From NCBI GenBank assembly GCA_963932145.1, contig OZ010616.1:46905250-46969249 (forward strand): a stretch of DNA of 64,000 nucleotides, written 5' to 3'. The first letter of the stretch is position 1. Every line of letters begins with the position of its first letter. The notes under the pieces are model-generated. The model saw nothing but the letters and a program-made list of their open reading frames with translations, made no database searches and had not been told where the DNA came from. The position numbers were made by a program, and so were the translations under genes. This DNA is from Acanthosepion lycidas. Taxonomy: Eukaryota > Mollusca > Cephalopoda > Sepiida > Sepiidae. Positions 10,373 through 23,110 of the stretch are shown here, piece after piece.

Positions 10373-12365
10373 CTTTTTTCATAACATAAGTACTTTTATT
10401 CAAATTTGTAATCATATTTATTTTAAACACAAGTACCATTATTTAAAATATGTTTTCTTTATCTATATATTTTAGATATAGCATAAAAAAATGCTTCTTT
10501 CTCTGAATCATCATCAAATGCTGTTTTTCATGGATAATGTTGCATTCTCCCATACTACTAAAGCTTTAACAACACTAAAAAGTATGAGACTGATGTACAC
10601 TATAGGCCAAAAGTTTGGTGTCACTCTCTGGATTTAATAATTAGTAAGCATCATACCTTCTTTAGTCTAGCATCTACTAAGTTAGGATGTGGAAACTATT
10701 TAACCCATTAGTGCATAGTGTCCTATTTTTTTTAGAAAGGAGTTTACCTAAAATTTAAAATCTACCAGCCTTAATATTACCATTAGCCAGCAAGGTAGAT
10801 TAGGCAAAAAAAGCTAAAATTTTAAGGAAACTTTATTTTTATTTTATTTTTTTTTAATTATTATTATTATTATTATTATTACTACTACTGCTACTACTAC
10901 TACTGATGATGATGATGAAGTAGAAGAAGAAGAATATTCTCTTCAGGGAAAGAAAGTTCCTCTGGCCTGAAGTGAGCTAGTAAATTAATTTTGAAAAAGG
11001 CATGAAACCTTCAATTTTTATGCAATTCTTCAAAATCCAGAAGGTTTCCTCAACCTTTTAATCTATAATGTATTGATTTCTTCTTTTATACACTCAACAG
11101 CTTAAGACAGTGGAAAATCTTTGAGTACTCTAAAAGCAACGTATTGTTTCATTAAATCCAGATCAACCTCCTGAGTTTAAAGAGCTTATAAAAATGCTTG
11201 AGCATTTCAATCCTGATACAAGTCAATATTTCTACAAATAAAATATGCTGGGTAAAAATAGGGCATTTATTGAAATAATAAATTATATAATTTTTCTAAA
11301 CTATAAACTGATTGACATTTTTTATTCAATGTTTTCCAGCATTATACGTATATTTCTTTTCATATGTTACACTGCCTCTGTCCCATAATTATTGTTAAAT
11401 TGGCTCATACATTTCAGATATTAAATGTAACAACAAATTATTGAACAGAAGTAGTATTTAATATCTACAGGAAAGAAAAACAAAAATAACTTTTCAATAA
11501 TGATACTTATAAACTAAAAAAACTCAGCCTTTGAATAAAGGTATGCATAGCTTGAGTAAAGATTTATACATTATTATTATGATTATTATGAATATTGTAA
11601 TTATTATCACAACACTTAGAGAAGAGCATGATTTCAGAAAATAAAAGAAAAGAAAAGATGTAGTTTTTAACAATGTTTAACAATATTTTGACTGTATATC
11701 TGTCTTCAAGTTATTTTTTTTTAGAAATAGTATAAAAATATTAAAAATTACAAATCTTTGCATAAAATTTGCTTGTATGTAAAAATGAGAAAAAATGGTT
11801 GTACTAATAATGAAAAATGGTTGTACTAATAAAATGAGTGAAATGTAGCTAGCATAAATGCAACTGAAACATGAGTAACATGATGGGGAACATACAACTT
11901 GAAATTTTCCATCAGTTGATTAGTTAGTAAGTACAATTTATCAAACTGATTAGTTTAAATCTTATAGAAATCCCCGTCATTTTGTTTATTACTCCAGGGT
12001 GAAACATTAGTAATTTGCATTGATAATTATCTTCTAATTCCTTTCCTGACAATTATTTTGGGAAATCGTTTAATTTTCAGACAAATTTTTTATTTGTTTT
12101 TAATATAGTAACTAAGAAACTGAGGCACCTCAAAGTGCTCAAGCAGTGACTAAACAGACATATAAGTTGACAATTGGACTCATTTCAAGCTCAGAAGGGC
12201 ATAAATAATCAAAACTGATGTATATAACACATCTGTATCTGGTTTTTGAACATTATGTTTTGAATGTGTTCATTCATCTGTGTCTGAAAAAGACACTTTC
12301 TGTAAAACTTTGATACAATGCAACAATAAGAATAAAGCTAATCATAACAAAATAGTAATAATAAA
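10370..12365. other. Long AT-rich stretch without genes
   Basis: At 10597-10640 'ctataggccaaaagtttggt' resembles a single terminal repeat of a Tc1-like element, but no partner was found. A compound trinucleotide array lies at 10838-10934. Otherwise nothing is recognised. Confidence 0.55.
10838..10934. repeat. Compound triplet microsatellite
   Basis: Consecutive runs of TTA, CTA/CTG, GAT and GAA units, i.e. four related triplets one after another. Confidence 0.85.
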
Positions 12366-12369
12366 GACT

Positions 12370-12650
12370 CTATTGACCTAGAGTGTTGGGATAAAAAGCA
12401 ACAATAATAAGATGGGATAAAACTAGTAACAAAACAATAGCAATAATGATGAGTGTATTAACCCAGTGTGTTGGGATAAAAAAGCAACAATAATAAGATG
12501 GGATAAAACTAGTAACAAAACAATAGCAATAATGATGAGTGTATTAACCCAGTGTGTTGGGATAAAAAGCAACAATAATAAAATGGAGTAAAACTAGTAA
12601 TAAAATATTACTAATAATAAAGAGTATATTGTGTTGAGTTGAAAACTAGT
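12370..12650. repeat. 86-bp tandem repeat, about three copies
   Basis: GTGTTGGGATAAAA recurs at 12383, 12468 and 12554 (spacings 85 and 86). Units include 'gcaacaataataagatggga' and 'aaactagtaacaaaac'. The first two units are nearly identical and the third is diverged. Confidence 0.88.
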
Positions 12651-13119
12651 AATAGAATAATAGTGAAAATACTTCATCTAAAATTAAAACGAAGTCTCTA
12701 TATATTTTTAATAAAAAGTACTGTTTTGAGTTAATGTACTTTTAAATTTGAATAATCCTGTAAGCTATTATTATCTTAAATATTATAAAGCCTCTGATAG
12801 CCACGTGGTAAAAAGTACTCTTTCTCCGACCATTCTCTGTTTATATATGGATGTGCATAATGTTCATAATTTCTGTGGTTATTGTATAACAGTATGACAA
12901 TTAATAGAAGTTTGACTAAAGACATTAAAAACAATTTTTTTAATGTGATTTTCTTATTTGTTTACAAGAGAAATTCATATCTGGATTCAGTCATTGTAAG
13001 CATTATCCAATTGTTTTGATCTAGCATACTTTGATCATACTTCTGGTTATTATCAATATAAAGACAAAATATAGATGTTAGTTATTTTTTATTTAAATAT
13101 AATATTTATGTGTTGTGGC
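12651..13119. other. AT-rich stretch, nothing recognised
   Basis: No coding frame, repeat unit or RNA gene seen. Confidence 0.55.
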
Positions 13120-13790
13120 ATCTGTTGGTCTGGAGAGACCATGGATCTGCACTCCAAAAGTTATGCCTCAACTGTTGATGGTGGTGCAGCAATCTGTTAT
13201 GGCAGTACAGACCCACACAGTAGTGACTGTCTCAATTGCAATTAATACATGTGAAGATACTGTCCCCCAATGTCACTGAATTGTTTTCTTTTCTTTGAGT
13301 GCACTTCACCCCAGTGGCAAGTCTCCATTTCTTCTCTCCTTGCTCCAGCCCTTTGTTAAATCATATCTAGCATGAGTGATCACTGGTGATGTCTTCCCAT
13401 CTCCTGATGTCCATGTCTATTGCCCTCATCTCACTTTTATTCACTTGAACAGAAGATGAGGTCGCTCTTTTGCCAGTGGCCAGTTCTCCCTACAGAAGGA
13501 GCTTCATAATCCTCCCATCAGTAGACTGTTGCTTCCCATGTTTTACTGTGACAGTGAGGCAACCAGGCCAAAGATATCACTGATATTGTCCAAGGGAAAG
13601 GTAGACTCCAATACAGCTTGGCACCAGAGGCAACACAAGAGTTGCCAGAACAAAGTTGAACATAACATCAGACTGTCTTAGAGATTCCAGCTCCAGACTT
13701 GTCCTCAGGTTTTACTCCTGAATCCTTTCCCATGACTGGGTATGACCACAAGACAGTGGAGGTTTAAATTCAGTTTTCCTCTTATGTGTT
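13120..13790. repeat. Probable unclassified interspersed repeat
   Basis: Its base composition is clearly higher in G+C than both flanks, with abrupt edges. No open frame survives on either strand. I infer an old transposon body; no second copy was found in this window and no termini were identified. Confidence 0.35.
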
Positions 13791-14303
13791 TTGTATTAAA
13801 TGTATTTAACAACTGATAATTACATTTAAGGCAGTAAGAATCTTGCTTGTAGATCACAAGTGTTATAATGTTGAGTTTAAAAGTACTTAAATATATTTTT
13901 TCTTTGATCTTGATAATGACTATAAATATGAATGAAAGTGCTTGATCTCAAGTTTTTACACCATGCTAACATTCATTGAATCTATATATACATTCTCTTG
14001 TAAGTAAATAAGAAAAAATAGCAAAAAATAAAAATTCTTTGCCTACAGTTTGTAATCAAACTTGTATTAATTATGAAAATGTGAATAATGATATGCATGC
14101 AAATACATGTTGTATCAATGTCTCTTGTGTAATACCAGAAAATGAAGTATTCAGTCACAATGTCTTGGACAAAAAGCCAGATTTTATAGAAGCAGATCTT
14201 TGGTTTTGAAATCATTTAAATATATTTATTTTCTTGAGAGTGCATAAGCAGTAAATTATGCTTTCAAAAAATGACTCCTGAGTATAAAATGGTTTTGATA
14301 CAG
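13791..14303. other. AT-rich stretch, nothing recognised
   Basis: A 77-codon frame on the - strand (13982-14215) shows no motif. Confidence 0.5.
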
Positions 14304-14395
14304 AGTTTAGTCACCTTTGAAGTACTTTCTTTGAAACCATATGTATTCATCCCAGTGTCCCTTCCATTTTTCAAAACAGTCAGCAAAGTCCTCTT
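14304..14395 (-). pseudogene. Mariner-like transposase C-terminal fragment
   Basis: On the - strand it reads Q-E-D-F-A-D-C-F-E-K-W-K-G-H-W-D-E-Y-I-W-F-Q-R-K-Y-F-K-G-D followed by a stop. This matches the C-terminal end of mariner-like transposases (F-x-D-C-F-x-x-W-K ... E-Y-F-E-G-D). The rest of the transposase is not present; the palindromic element 14396-14544 begins exactly where the match stops. Confidence 0.6.
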
Positions 14396-14544
14396 GCATG
14401 AGCAGATACTCTCCTATAGGGTTGCTCAGTCAGCAGTGTAATATCATTGAGCTTGTGTACTGTAGGGTTACTGCATTCACAATGACCAAGCAATGATGTC
14501 ACACTACTGACTGAGCAATTCCATAGGAGAGTATCTGCTCATGC
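14396..14544. mobile_element. Palindromic MITE, 149 bp
   Basis: The outer sequence GCATGAGCAGATACTCTCCT is repeated in inverted orientation at the right end (14525-14544), and pairing continues through 'ttgctcagtcag' to about 50 bp per arm. No coding capacity. The superfamily is unknown. Confidence 0.8.
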
Positions 14545-15249
14545 CCCCTCTGATTAGTTGCCAAGTTATAACAAGGTCTTGTTCAGATCTTGTATATCTG
14601 AATGTGAGATAACAGGAAAAATCTGGAAATATTTTACTGCTAAGCAAACACAAACCACCTCAGTCATGTGAGACATATTGTTACATATCTTGAAAAAATG
14701 TCCTGTCAATAGTATGCCACAATAACAGAAAAAAACAAGTAATGAGTAATTGAGCAGATATACACTCCAATAATTAAACTTACTTTATATCAGAATCTAT
14801 TTTCTGATTTTGCAATAATGTTTAGATTTTGACAGAAGTCAGATATTTGAAGCATATTAGCATTTAATAATCATTAGTAGAATTTGCCAATATTTATTCA
14901 GTATATGCAATATGTTAGGGTATATGAAAAAATAAAAACTGGAATTCCTTAAGAAAACAAAAGACTATATGATTAACAGTAATTGTTAAACAAAAATACA
15001 ACCTGCTGTTTCTATAAAGCATTTGATGGAGTGTTTACTTTTAGCAAACTTTGAGCTTGATACTCAAAAAAATTGTAATAATATGGCCTTGTACCAGATT
15101 AAACAATATTTAGTAAATAATTGTAATGTATTTGCTGGATGGTGATCCATCATACCTTTGTAGTATCTTATATGAGGAGTAGGTTTGCTTAAAAAACATC
15201 CAAGACCAGTTAACTAACTATTGCATTTATATAAATGTTACTTTCTGCT
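14545..15249. other. AT-rich stretch, no gene
   Basis: Nothing recognised between the palindromic MITE and the SINE. Confidence 0.5.
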
Positions 15250-15485
15250 TCTATGGGCACAACATGTGGCCAAGTAGTTAGAACATTCACATTCTGACCA
15301 TAAGACCCCGGGTTCAAATCTCACCATGGTTGATTTGTCAGGAAGGAGACTTCCTAATGTTATCAGAATAGAGGTGTTGATCTCATCATGCGGCAACTTT
15401 GGAAAGTGCCAGAAAACCATACCAGAGGTTGACCCAAGCCTTGTGAGTGTAACTGGGTAAACAGAACTCTTGGGGGCCATCAATA
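15250..15485 (+). mobile_element. tRNA-derived SINE
   Basis: Box A-like 'tggccaagtagttagaac' and box B-like 'gggttcaaatctcacc' are spaced as in a tRNA, followed by a body with 'ttgatctcatcatgcggcaa'. The head resembles a tRNA but lacks a full cloverleaf, so it is called a SINE. A - strand frame at 15238-15483 is incidental. Confidence 0.8.
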
Positions 15486-15645
15486 GCTATGCTAGCATGA
15501 TGTCACAAGTCATTATGGCCGAGGGCTTGAGCATGATGGCTTTGTTCAAATTGTTGATCCCACTAGATTACATGCTCTTTCCTGGAAACTGTAACTAAGG
15601 TCTGCTCAACATAGTTGCAGTATAATATATATACTTCATGCTTCT

Positions 15646-15646
15646 A

Positions 15647-15685
<39 letters not shown>

Positions 15686-15896
15686 GAGAGAGAAATAGAG
15701 AGAGGGAAAAAGAAACAATGTGGGCATAGGAATCAATACTGCATGGTGAATGTCAGTTTAAAACTTCATTGACCAAGTAACAGTATTGGTTAATTAATGT
15801 ACATACACATACACACATATATATATATATATACCTATATGGGTGGGTGGGTGTGTGTGTATTCTAATTTGGCATACTGTTACTGTTACATAAACA

Positions 15897-15932
<36 letters not shown>

Positions 15933-16016
15933 AATTTGTAGGCCTGATGAATTGGGTCATGATTACAATTCCAATATAATAAATTATAATTATGAAATAT
16001 ATATTAGTGTTTGAGC

Positions 16017-16081
<65 letters not shown>

Positions 16082-16331
16082 TATTGGGGCAGCAGATCAT
16101 TATTCAAACATACATTATTAAATATAACAGACAATGAATGTCTATTATGTTTGATCATGAGCCATTCTAAGCTTTGTATAGTGGCTTTAGTTTCAGGAGA
16201 AAATAAAGACAAAAACTGTCCAACATAGCATATAATCACTCTGATTATGGTTCATATGAGCCAAAAGCTTAGATCGATAAACAGCATAATAAAAAAATAT
16301 CCAAATGTTGAACAGTTCTTTCATGTGTATG

Positions 16332-16380
<49 letters not shown>

Positions 16381-16414
16381 GCACGCACACACACACACAA
16401 ACATATACATATAA

Positions 16415-16492
<78 letters not shown>

Positions 16493-16495
16493 TTA
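15646..16495. repeat. Cluster of long (TA)n tracts
   Basis: Five or more uninterrupted (TA)n runs, at 15647-15682, 15899-15930, 16020-16078, 16338-16374 and 16418-16491, with a short CA segment near 16384-16400. All frames here encode Tyr-Ile repeats and are not genes. Such tracts readily form cruciforms and are prone to assembly error. Confidence 0.95.
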
Positions 16496-17099
16496 TTTTT
16501 AATATATATCTTATTATAAATATATATCTTATTTTAAACATTATTTTTAGTATTTGTGTTGATATCCCTATTTTTTCCTAAAGAATGAAATTAATAACAG
16601 CTGGTCTAGATTGAGAAGCCATACTAAAGAAAGGTTGTGCCTTCTTATCTTTAAGAAAATTTAAAAAAATAGCAGAGATAATAACTGAAATACCCATTAA
16701 AAATAACATTTATAGTAATATGAAATAATGTTAGATAAAAAAAATACATTAGTGTGTATAAAATAAATAAATTAAATTTTTCATAAAGAACTTTTGTTGA
16801 TTTTTAACCAAACTTGTATAAATGAAAAAATGTAGTTCAAGTACACTGAATATATTTTGTTAATTCCTTATTTTTTTGCATAAAAGTCTTTACATTTTTC
16901 CAGTATAACATTCTGCTCTTTTCAATTTTTTTAAAAACTTTCTGAATATATTCAAACTGCTTGCCATTTTCATAACAAAGACACTGCCACCTGGAATTGC
17001 CACTGAAATGAAGATAGCTCTAATACAGTAAAAAGTTACTAACATTACAGACAGAAAATATACAAATGTATTAAATTTATTTAAAAAAAATAAATAATG
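16496..17099. other. AT-rich stretch, no gene
   Basis: A 77-codon - strand frame (16890-17123) has no recognisable motif. Confidence 0.5.
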
Positions 17100-17657
17100 A
17101 GTACTGTAATTCATTAGGGCCATAGGAGCACTACATGTAGTGTATTTGTAGCAGGAGTGGGTGTGTCTTGGGCAAGTTTGTCAGTGTCTGTTGTATTGTT
17201 ATTATTTAGTTGCACCTTTACTTCCTGTTATTAAGTGTGGGGATAGTCGATTCTGGTGTAGAAATTACCCACTCTTTGGGTAGGCATTAACTTGCGGCAA
17301 AAAGCCTACATCACTATTGCTTGAAGTACTACCCAATCTCATCATAACTGATAACTAAATCTATCCCTGCCAACAGTGTCCATATCTCTTCACACTGGTT
17401 TTGAATTCATAGTTTTTTTTTCTCCAAGAGAACGCAGTTTGTTCTATTTAACTCAAAGCTGGAAGAAAATAGTGTTACGAAGTTGATATACACACAATGG
17501 TAGTAGTCATCACTTGTCCTCCAAGTCTATCTCAAGTTCTGCTTCTATATAGTGGTATGGTTATGCTAATTATTATTAGCCAACCAATCCCACTATATCT
17601 CCCAGAACCTTTTATTAGGTTTAACTCCCTGAATTGACCTATTGCTTCTCCTATATA
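17100..17657 (-). repeat. Possible 3' LTR region of the gypsy element
   Basis: It lies directly downstream (minus-strand sense) of a polypurine tract-like 'gtgaaagggggagg' at 17658-17672. It contains 'ccactatatagaagcagaac', which could be a TATA-type LTR promoter, and '...ttcgtaacac'. No matching 5' LTR was found beyond 21.1 kb, so the LTR boundaries are not established. Confidence 0.35.
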
Positions 17658-20600
17658 GCCTCCCCCTTTCACTCGTTTCAAGAGGATTTCTCCTTATAGG
17701 AGATCTCGACCTAATTCTTTCTTCTTCAATCTACAATGTTTCATTCTCTGATTCCTCAGAAAACCCTTGAGCACTCATTGTCTCTTCTGATCTATGATTT
17801 TGTTTTTCTCTATCCTATTTAACTCCTCAGTATCTTCAGTCTCCAAGTCTTCATAGTTTTGGCACAATCTTAGTTGGTCAGCATATGCCAATAGACCTTT
17901 ACCATTCTTGGAAACCAATGCTTTATTCTTTCCCTTCTGCATTACTTTTTCTGGCCCCTCTTCTCCGTTTCTCTTGTACCATATCTTCTCATTTGTTGAG
18001 TATGACATTGTTAATAGTGCTCTGATTTGTCTTCCCATTAACACAGATGGAATTTGTAATCTTTCAGCATGAGGTATAGTCCGATAACTTAATAACAGTC
18101 TTAGTAGTAAATTTTCAACTCTTTCATGCTGTGGAGAGAATGCTTTTAACCACATTTTTATGGTTTCCATCATTTGCTCTGCTATTCCATTTGATTGTTT
18201 TATACGGTGTGCATCCAATGTTTCTTAACCATGAACATAAGTTTTCATCACAAAACTCAGGAGCCTTATCTGTTACCAATGTTCTTGGTATGCCATTCCT
18301 TGCAAAGACTATTCATAAGATTTGTTGTACTGTATCTGATTTTCTGTCCTGAACACTAAAAACTTTGGGCCATGCCAAAACCCATCCACCATTATCAGAC
18401 ACAACCCTATACCATTCACATGTGCATGGTCCATGTGAACCTTGGACCATGGTTCAGTTTCCTTTGGCCATTTATCTTCACACTTTTAGGACATTTATTC
18501 ACATTTGTCTACATGTCATGAGTGTGAACAGGCCACCAGGCTTCCAATTTTACCTGTTTTTGTGTAGCAGCTATTCTGCAATGTACATCATTATGCACGC
18601 TTTGATTACCTGTCTTCTATAATTTTCTGGTGGTAGCACCAGATCTCCATTGCAAATTATGCCATTTTCTTTGTGTATTTATGTCTGATCTCCTTGTACG
18701 GTCTTTCCACTTTAGAACAATTACTCCATTTGTTGTTCCTTATTCTCTCTATGATCCTATTCAGTACTGGATCTTGTAGAGTCTCCATCATGTGTCTATT
18801 AATGGGCAATACATTGGTCTCCACCCAATGTAAAATCTTCCACTTTCTCATGTTCTTCCTCCTCAAACAGTAGTCATCATAGTTTATCTACATGTGGAAT
18901 TGGGTTTCCTTTCACATATACTATTCCATAGTCAAAAGCCATCAACTTCATTGCCCATCTTAGTATTCTTTTCTGGGATGGAATATAAATTCTAGCGGTT
19001 TATGATCCGATCTAAGCAAAAACTTTTTTCCTAACAAAAATTCTCTTGCTCTAGTCATGCTCCATACTATAGCCAATGCTTCCTTTTCAATATTTGAATA
19101 GTTCTTTTCAGCTGGTGTTAATTTCCTGGAAAGATACATCACCAGGTATCCTTCCTGTGATAAAATTGCTGATATAGACTGTCCACTCACATCTGTTGTT
19201 AACATAACTTCTTTTTTAGGGTCATAAATCTTGACAACCAGTTTCTTGGATAATGCTAACTTCAATTTAACAAAGGCTTTTTGGTAAATATTAGTCCACT
19301 GAAACTCCTTATTTTTTTTCATAAATCAGCAAAGGGCTCAATTCTTTCTGAATATTTTGATAAGAACTTGCTATAAAAAATCAGCTAATTCAAGAAATTA
19401 TTTCAACTCTTTATTATTATTGGAGGTGAAACATTCAATATTTTCTGTATCAACTTTGAATCCGGTGAAGTACCCTCCTCTGAAATTTGATATCCCAAAA
19501 ATGTTAATTTTTTGCACTTGAATATACATTTCTCCTCATTTAAAGTCATTCCTTCATTTCTGAGTATGCTCATTACCATTTTAGTTTTCTGTTTTAATTC
19601 TTCAGTATGGATGCCCAGCCCAATACCATCCTGGTATATATTATTGTTTTTTTACTTTTCCTTCTAGTAGATTTTCCATGGCTCTCTGAAAAATCAAACT
19701 GGCTGTTTTAACTCCAAATGGTAAGCGAGTCCACCTCAATAAGTCTATGTGTGAGTTTATTGTCATAATTTCTTTGAATTCGTTGTCTATTTGGATTTGG
19801 TTGTATGCATTCTTTGAATCGATTTTAGCAAAATATTTCATTCCTGCAAAGGAATGCAATGTTTTCTACATTTGGAATATGATATGAATCTGAACAAATT
19901 TTATGATTCACACCTACCTTGTAATCACCATAGACCCTAAAATCACCATTAGGTTTGCTTACAACGACAATAGGGATGCTCATTTACTGCCTCTTGGTTC
20001 AATATGTTGAAATATTCCTTCTTCTACCATTTTGTTCAGCTTCTCAATCACCATCAGTTTTATATGTATGGGAAGCCTATCACTTTGAAAATATGAAGGT
20101 GTTTTTTAGCTTAATGCTTGCTTTATAATTTTTTAATGTTCCTGGTTCAAAACTTCTAACATTGACTGCATTCAGTAATTGTGTACTATCAACACTTACT
20201 AAGTCAGTACCATGACTTTTTATACAATCCACTATTATGATGGTGATTGTTTTGAATCTCTTTGCCGTTTCAAATGTCCCTAACGTTTTGATACAGGTTC
20301 CATCAAATTGTTTTAGTCTTACTGGGCTTCTTCTTAACTCCGGTCTCATCAATTTTCCCCAAATTTTTCTAGTAATTAGAGTTACCTCCCCTCCCTGTGT
20401 TGATTTGCATCTTTATACCATTCAAGTTTAATACTCTTGAACGTATTCCTTTTGTTTTTATTTTCTATTGCAAAAACATACGTTTGATTTTTTTTTTCCC
20501 CATCCTGCACTATTTCCACATTTTTTACATTGTTGCTTTGCCATTTACACACAGCTTTAAAATGATTCTTTTTTTCTACAATTATCACATATCTTTCCCC

Positions 20601-21115
20601 ATGTGTGACATTTTTCTCTTTTTGGCTCATGTTCATAACTGCAATACTTGCATTTTGATTTTGTTTTTTTCTTAATGACACATATTTCCATCATTTCTTC
20701 TTGTTTTTTTTTTTTTATATTATATTTTTCAATCAACTCTCCTGCTGTATAAATTCAATATACACTTCCAAATTCATATTATTGGATTGCAACCTCTCCA
20801 AAGTTTTAAGTCTTTGCATAGTATCATATAATCCTTCCACCAGTTAAAGCTAAATCAATTCCTCCACTATTGTCATTCCATTTTGTCCAAGTTCATTAAA
20901 GTCACAATACCTACTAGTATCTCTTAGTCTATTGAGATATTTCCTAATAGGTTCTCAAGACTCTTGTCTTAACGCTAGAAATTTAGTCCTTTCAGCAAAG
21001 ACCAATCTTTTTTTTGGCTGGATATACTTTAAAATTATGTCCTTAATGTCTTTAAAGTTTCAATCTCCTTGTATCCTGTGTATCTTTCGCATGTGTGAGT
21101 CTCAAATGCGATGAA
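17658..21115 (-). mobile_element. Degenerate Ty3/gypsy retrotransposon
   Basis: Minus-strand fragments appear in canonical Ty3/gypsy order. Gag-like (20700-21114): Y-L-N-R-L-R-D-T-S-R-Y-C-D-F. Zinc-knuckle remnant (20382-20681): K-K-N-H-F-K-A-V-C, upstream Cys lost. Post-protease region (20080-20352). Reverse transcriptase (19641-19859): Y-F-A-K-I-D-S-K-N-A-Y-N-Q-I and L-P-F-G-V-K-T-A. The downstream catalytic box reads Y-Q-D-G instead of Y-x-D-D. RNase H (18960-19322): T-T-D-V-S-G-Q-S-I-S-A-I-L-S-Q, N-I-E-K-E-A-L-A-I-V-W and L-R-S-D-H-K-P-L-E. Integrase (17775-18870): an H-N-D-V-H zinc-finger remnant and Q-S-N-G-I-A-E-Q. Many stops and frameshifts make it inactive. Confidence 0.92.
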
Positions 21116-22620
21116 AATTTATTTGCTATTTCTATTTATAGTTTTTTTAACGACCAAATCGGCTCAATGGGGCTTGGTAGCTTTTGCGAATTTTTCTGAG
21201 AAATGTGTGGGTGAATGTTGTATTTCTTTTTTTATTTTTAGCCAATTGGATTTCTTGAAACATTTAAATTAGGGATGAATTTGAGAAAGATTTTTTTTAC
21301 ATTGGCTGAGCCTACTTTTGAACAAATTTTGACCGTTTTGTTATGGAAATTTCTTGAAGCTTATTTTATATTTAATAACCGATGAAATTCAAGAAAATGT
21401 TTGAAATTTAATGAGGGTTACTAAAAAACCAACTTAACGAGAATTTGAATTCGGTAAACAAACCGTTTTTTTTTTTGTTGTTTTTTTTACAACACTATTA
21501 TTACAGTACAGTACCTGCGCATTTATAGCGTGTTGTATAACAATGAGTGCGACCGTTGGCCCTATCAGATTTTTTTTGGTTTTGTAGTGTTAGGGTTATG
21601 AAGATGCGGCCTTTGTCTGATCTCAAAGTTTCTTAAATATTCTCTTTTTTGTTGATGACAGTGTGTATTTTATTGCCAACATGACCCTATATAAGTTAGG
21701 TTAGGTATGTTGAGTTTATTAGTTGGCAATAAAAATAAAATGTTTGCATCTGATTTCGATGGGAAATATATTGGTTCATTTCTTACATTGCTGTCAGAGA
21801 TATTTTTCAGCTTATAAGCTGAAAAATTTTCCTCAAAAAGGAACTGTGAATTCAGTGGTAAAACTTTTAATTAACTGACCGGCTCATAAGATCAGGATTC
21901 TGGCCAGTTAACAAAATCTAAAAACTTTTACAATCGATTGGTAGTTGTTTATAGCGAGACAAGCTTCTGCTTGCACGACTTCAAGGAGCCCCTCAAACTC
22001 TGTTTTTATGGCTAGAAAAATGTTTTAAAATAAATGAAAAACAAAAGTAAAACACTAAAACACTAATAGTAATTTGCATAACTTCGGATGCTTGTTTTAT
22101 GGAGTGGGTTGGCGGCGAACAACAGGTTGTTTAAGGAAGGAAACTGATGAATCAGAATAAAAGTAAATAATCAGAAACTTTAGTAATTTGAACGATTAAG
22201 AACGGGCTCACATTTTTAGCGTAAAATATGAAACAGGAGAAATACATGTTTAGCTGTTGAAAACTTAGGTTCTTGCTGACTTATTTATTTCAAGACAGTA
22301 ACAGGCCGATAGCAACACAAACAGAAAACCACCCTCACTGACATTTTGCTTGGAGCGAGGCAAAGAGATGCCAGAAACAATGAGTAAGTTAAACTGTAAA
22401 CATAAAAGTTAGTAAGAGAAAAATCGATGCGTATATTTATATTGTATATGTTGAAAAGAAAACGAGTGTGATGTGGTGAAGGAAGAAGAAACATTACAAA
22501 ACGTAAAAGTAAAAAGGGTAAGAAGATAATAAAATAAGCATAAATGATAGAAAATAATAGTAAAATGAACAGAGAAAGAGTAATTAACCTATAAACACGG
22601 GAAATACTACTAAATGAAAT

Positions 22621-22725
22621 GGAGAGGGGGGGAGACAGAGAGAAAATAGAAAAGAAGAAAAAGAAACGAAAGAAAGAAACGAAAGAAAGAAAAAAGAAAG
22701 AGTTGTATGTGGTAGAAAGAGTTGT
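22621..22725. repeat. Polypurine (GA/A-rich) tract
   Basis: About 100 bases of almost pure purine: GGGGG, GAGAGA and repeated AACGAAAGAAAG units. Minus-strand Phe/Ser-rich frames across it are composition artefacts. Confidence 0.85.
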
Positions 22726-23052
22726 ATGTGGTAGAAACAAGGAAAAGTAGTTAACTTAATACAGAAGCAAGAATGCAAGAAAAAAGTTTTTAAAAAAAAG
22801 GAAAAAATAAATAAAGAAGCGGCAAATAAAAAAATCGAGTAGTTGCCTGCTTCGTAGTCTCGGTCAGGAATCAGTTGTCGGTGTTCAAGCTCAGGTAACA
22901 CTGAACACTGAACAGCTATTTCGAATTCCGATTTTAAAGGCTATTTTTCAATATTTGGGGAATTGGAGTAATTAATCTTCAATCTCTCACAGTCTATTTT
23001 CCCAAGATAGGCCTGGCATCGTTAATAAGCAAATAAATAAATCAGAAATCTC

Positions 23053-23056
23053 AGTT

Positions 23057-23088
<32 letters not shown>

Positions 23089-23110
23089 TGCGTGAGAGAG
23101 AAAAAAAACA
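23053..23110. repeat. (GA)n microsatellite
   Basis: A GAGAGA run within the CpG-retaining block. Confidence 0.9.

Noticed and set aside
15797..16581. Several Tyr-Ile repeat frames on both strands
   Set aside because: Translations of (TA)n tracts in every frame.
17100..21115. An intact LTR retrotransposon
   Set aside because: No matching LTR pair, YQDG instead of YxDD in the reverse transcriptase, and many stops and frameshifts.
22285..22901. Phe/Ser/Leu-rich frames on the minus strand (151 and 105 codons)
   Set aside because: They lie across a polypurine tract and show no domain; low-complexity artefacts.
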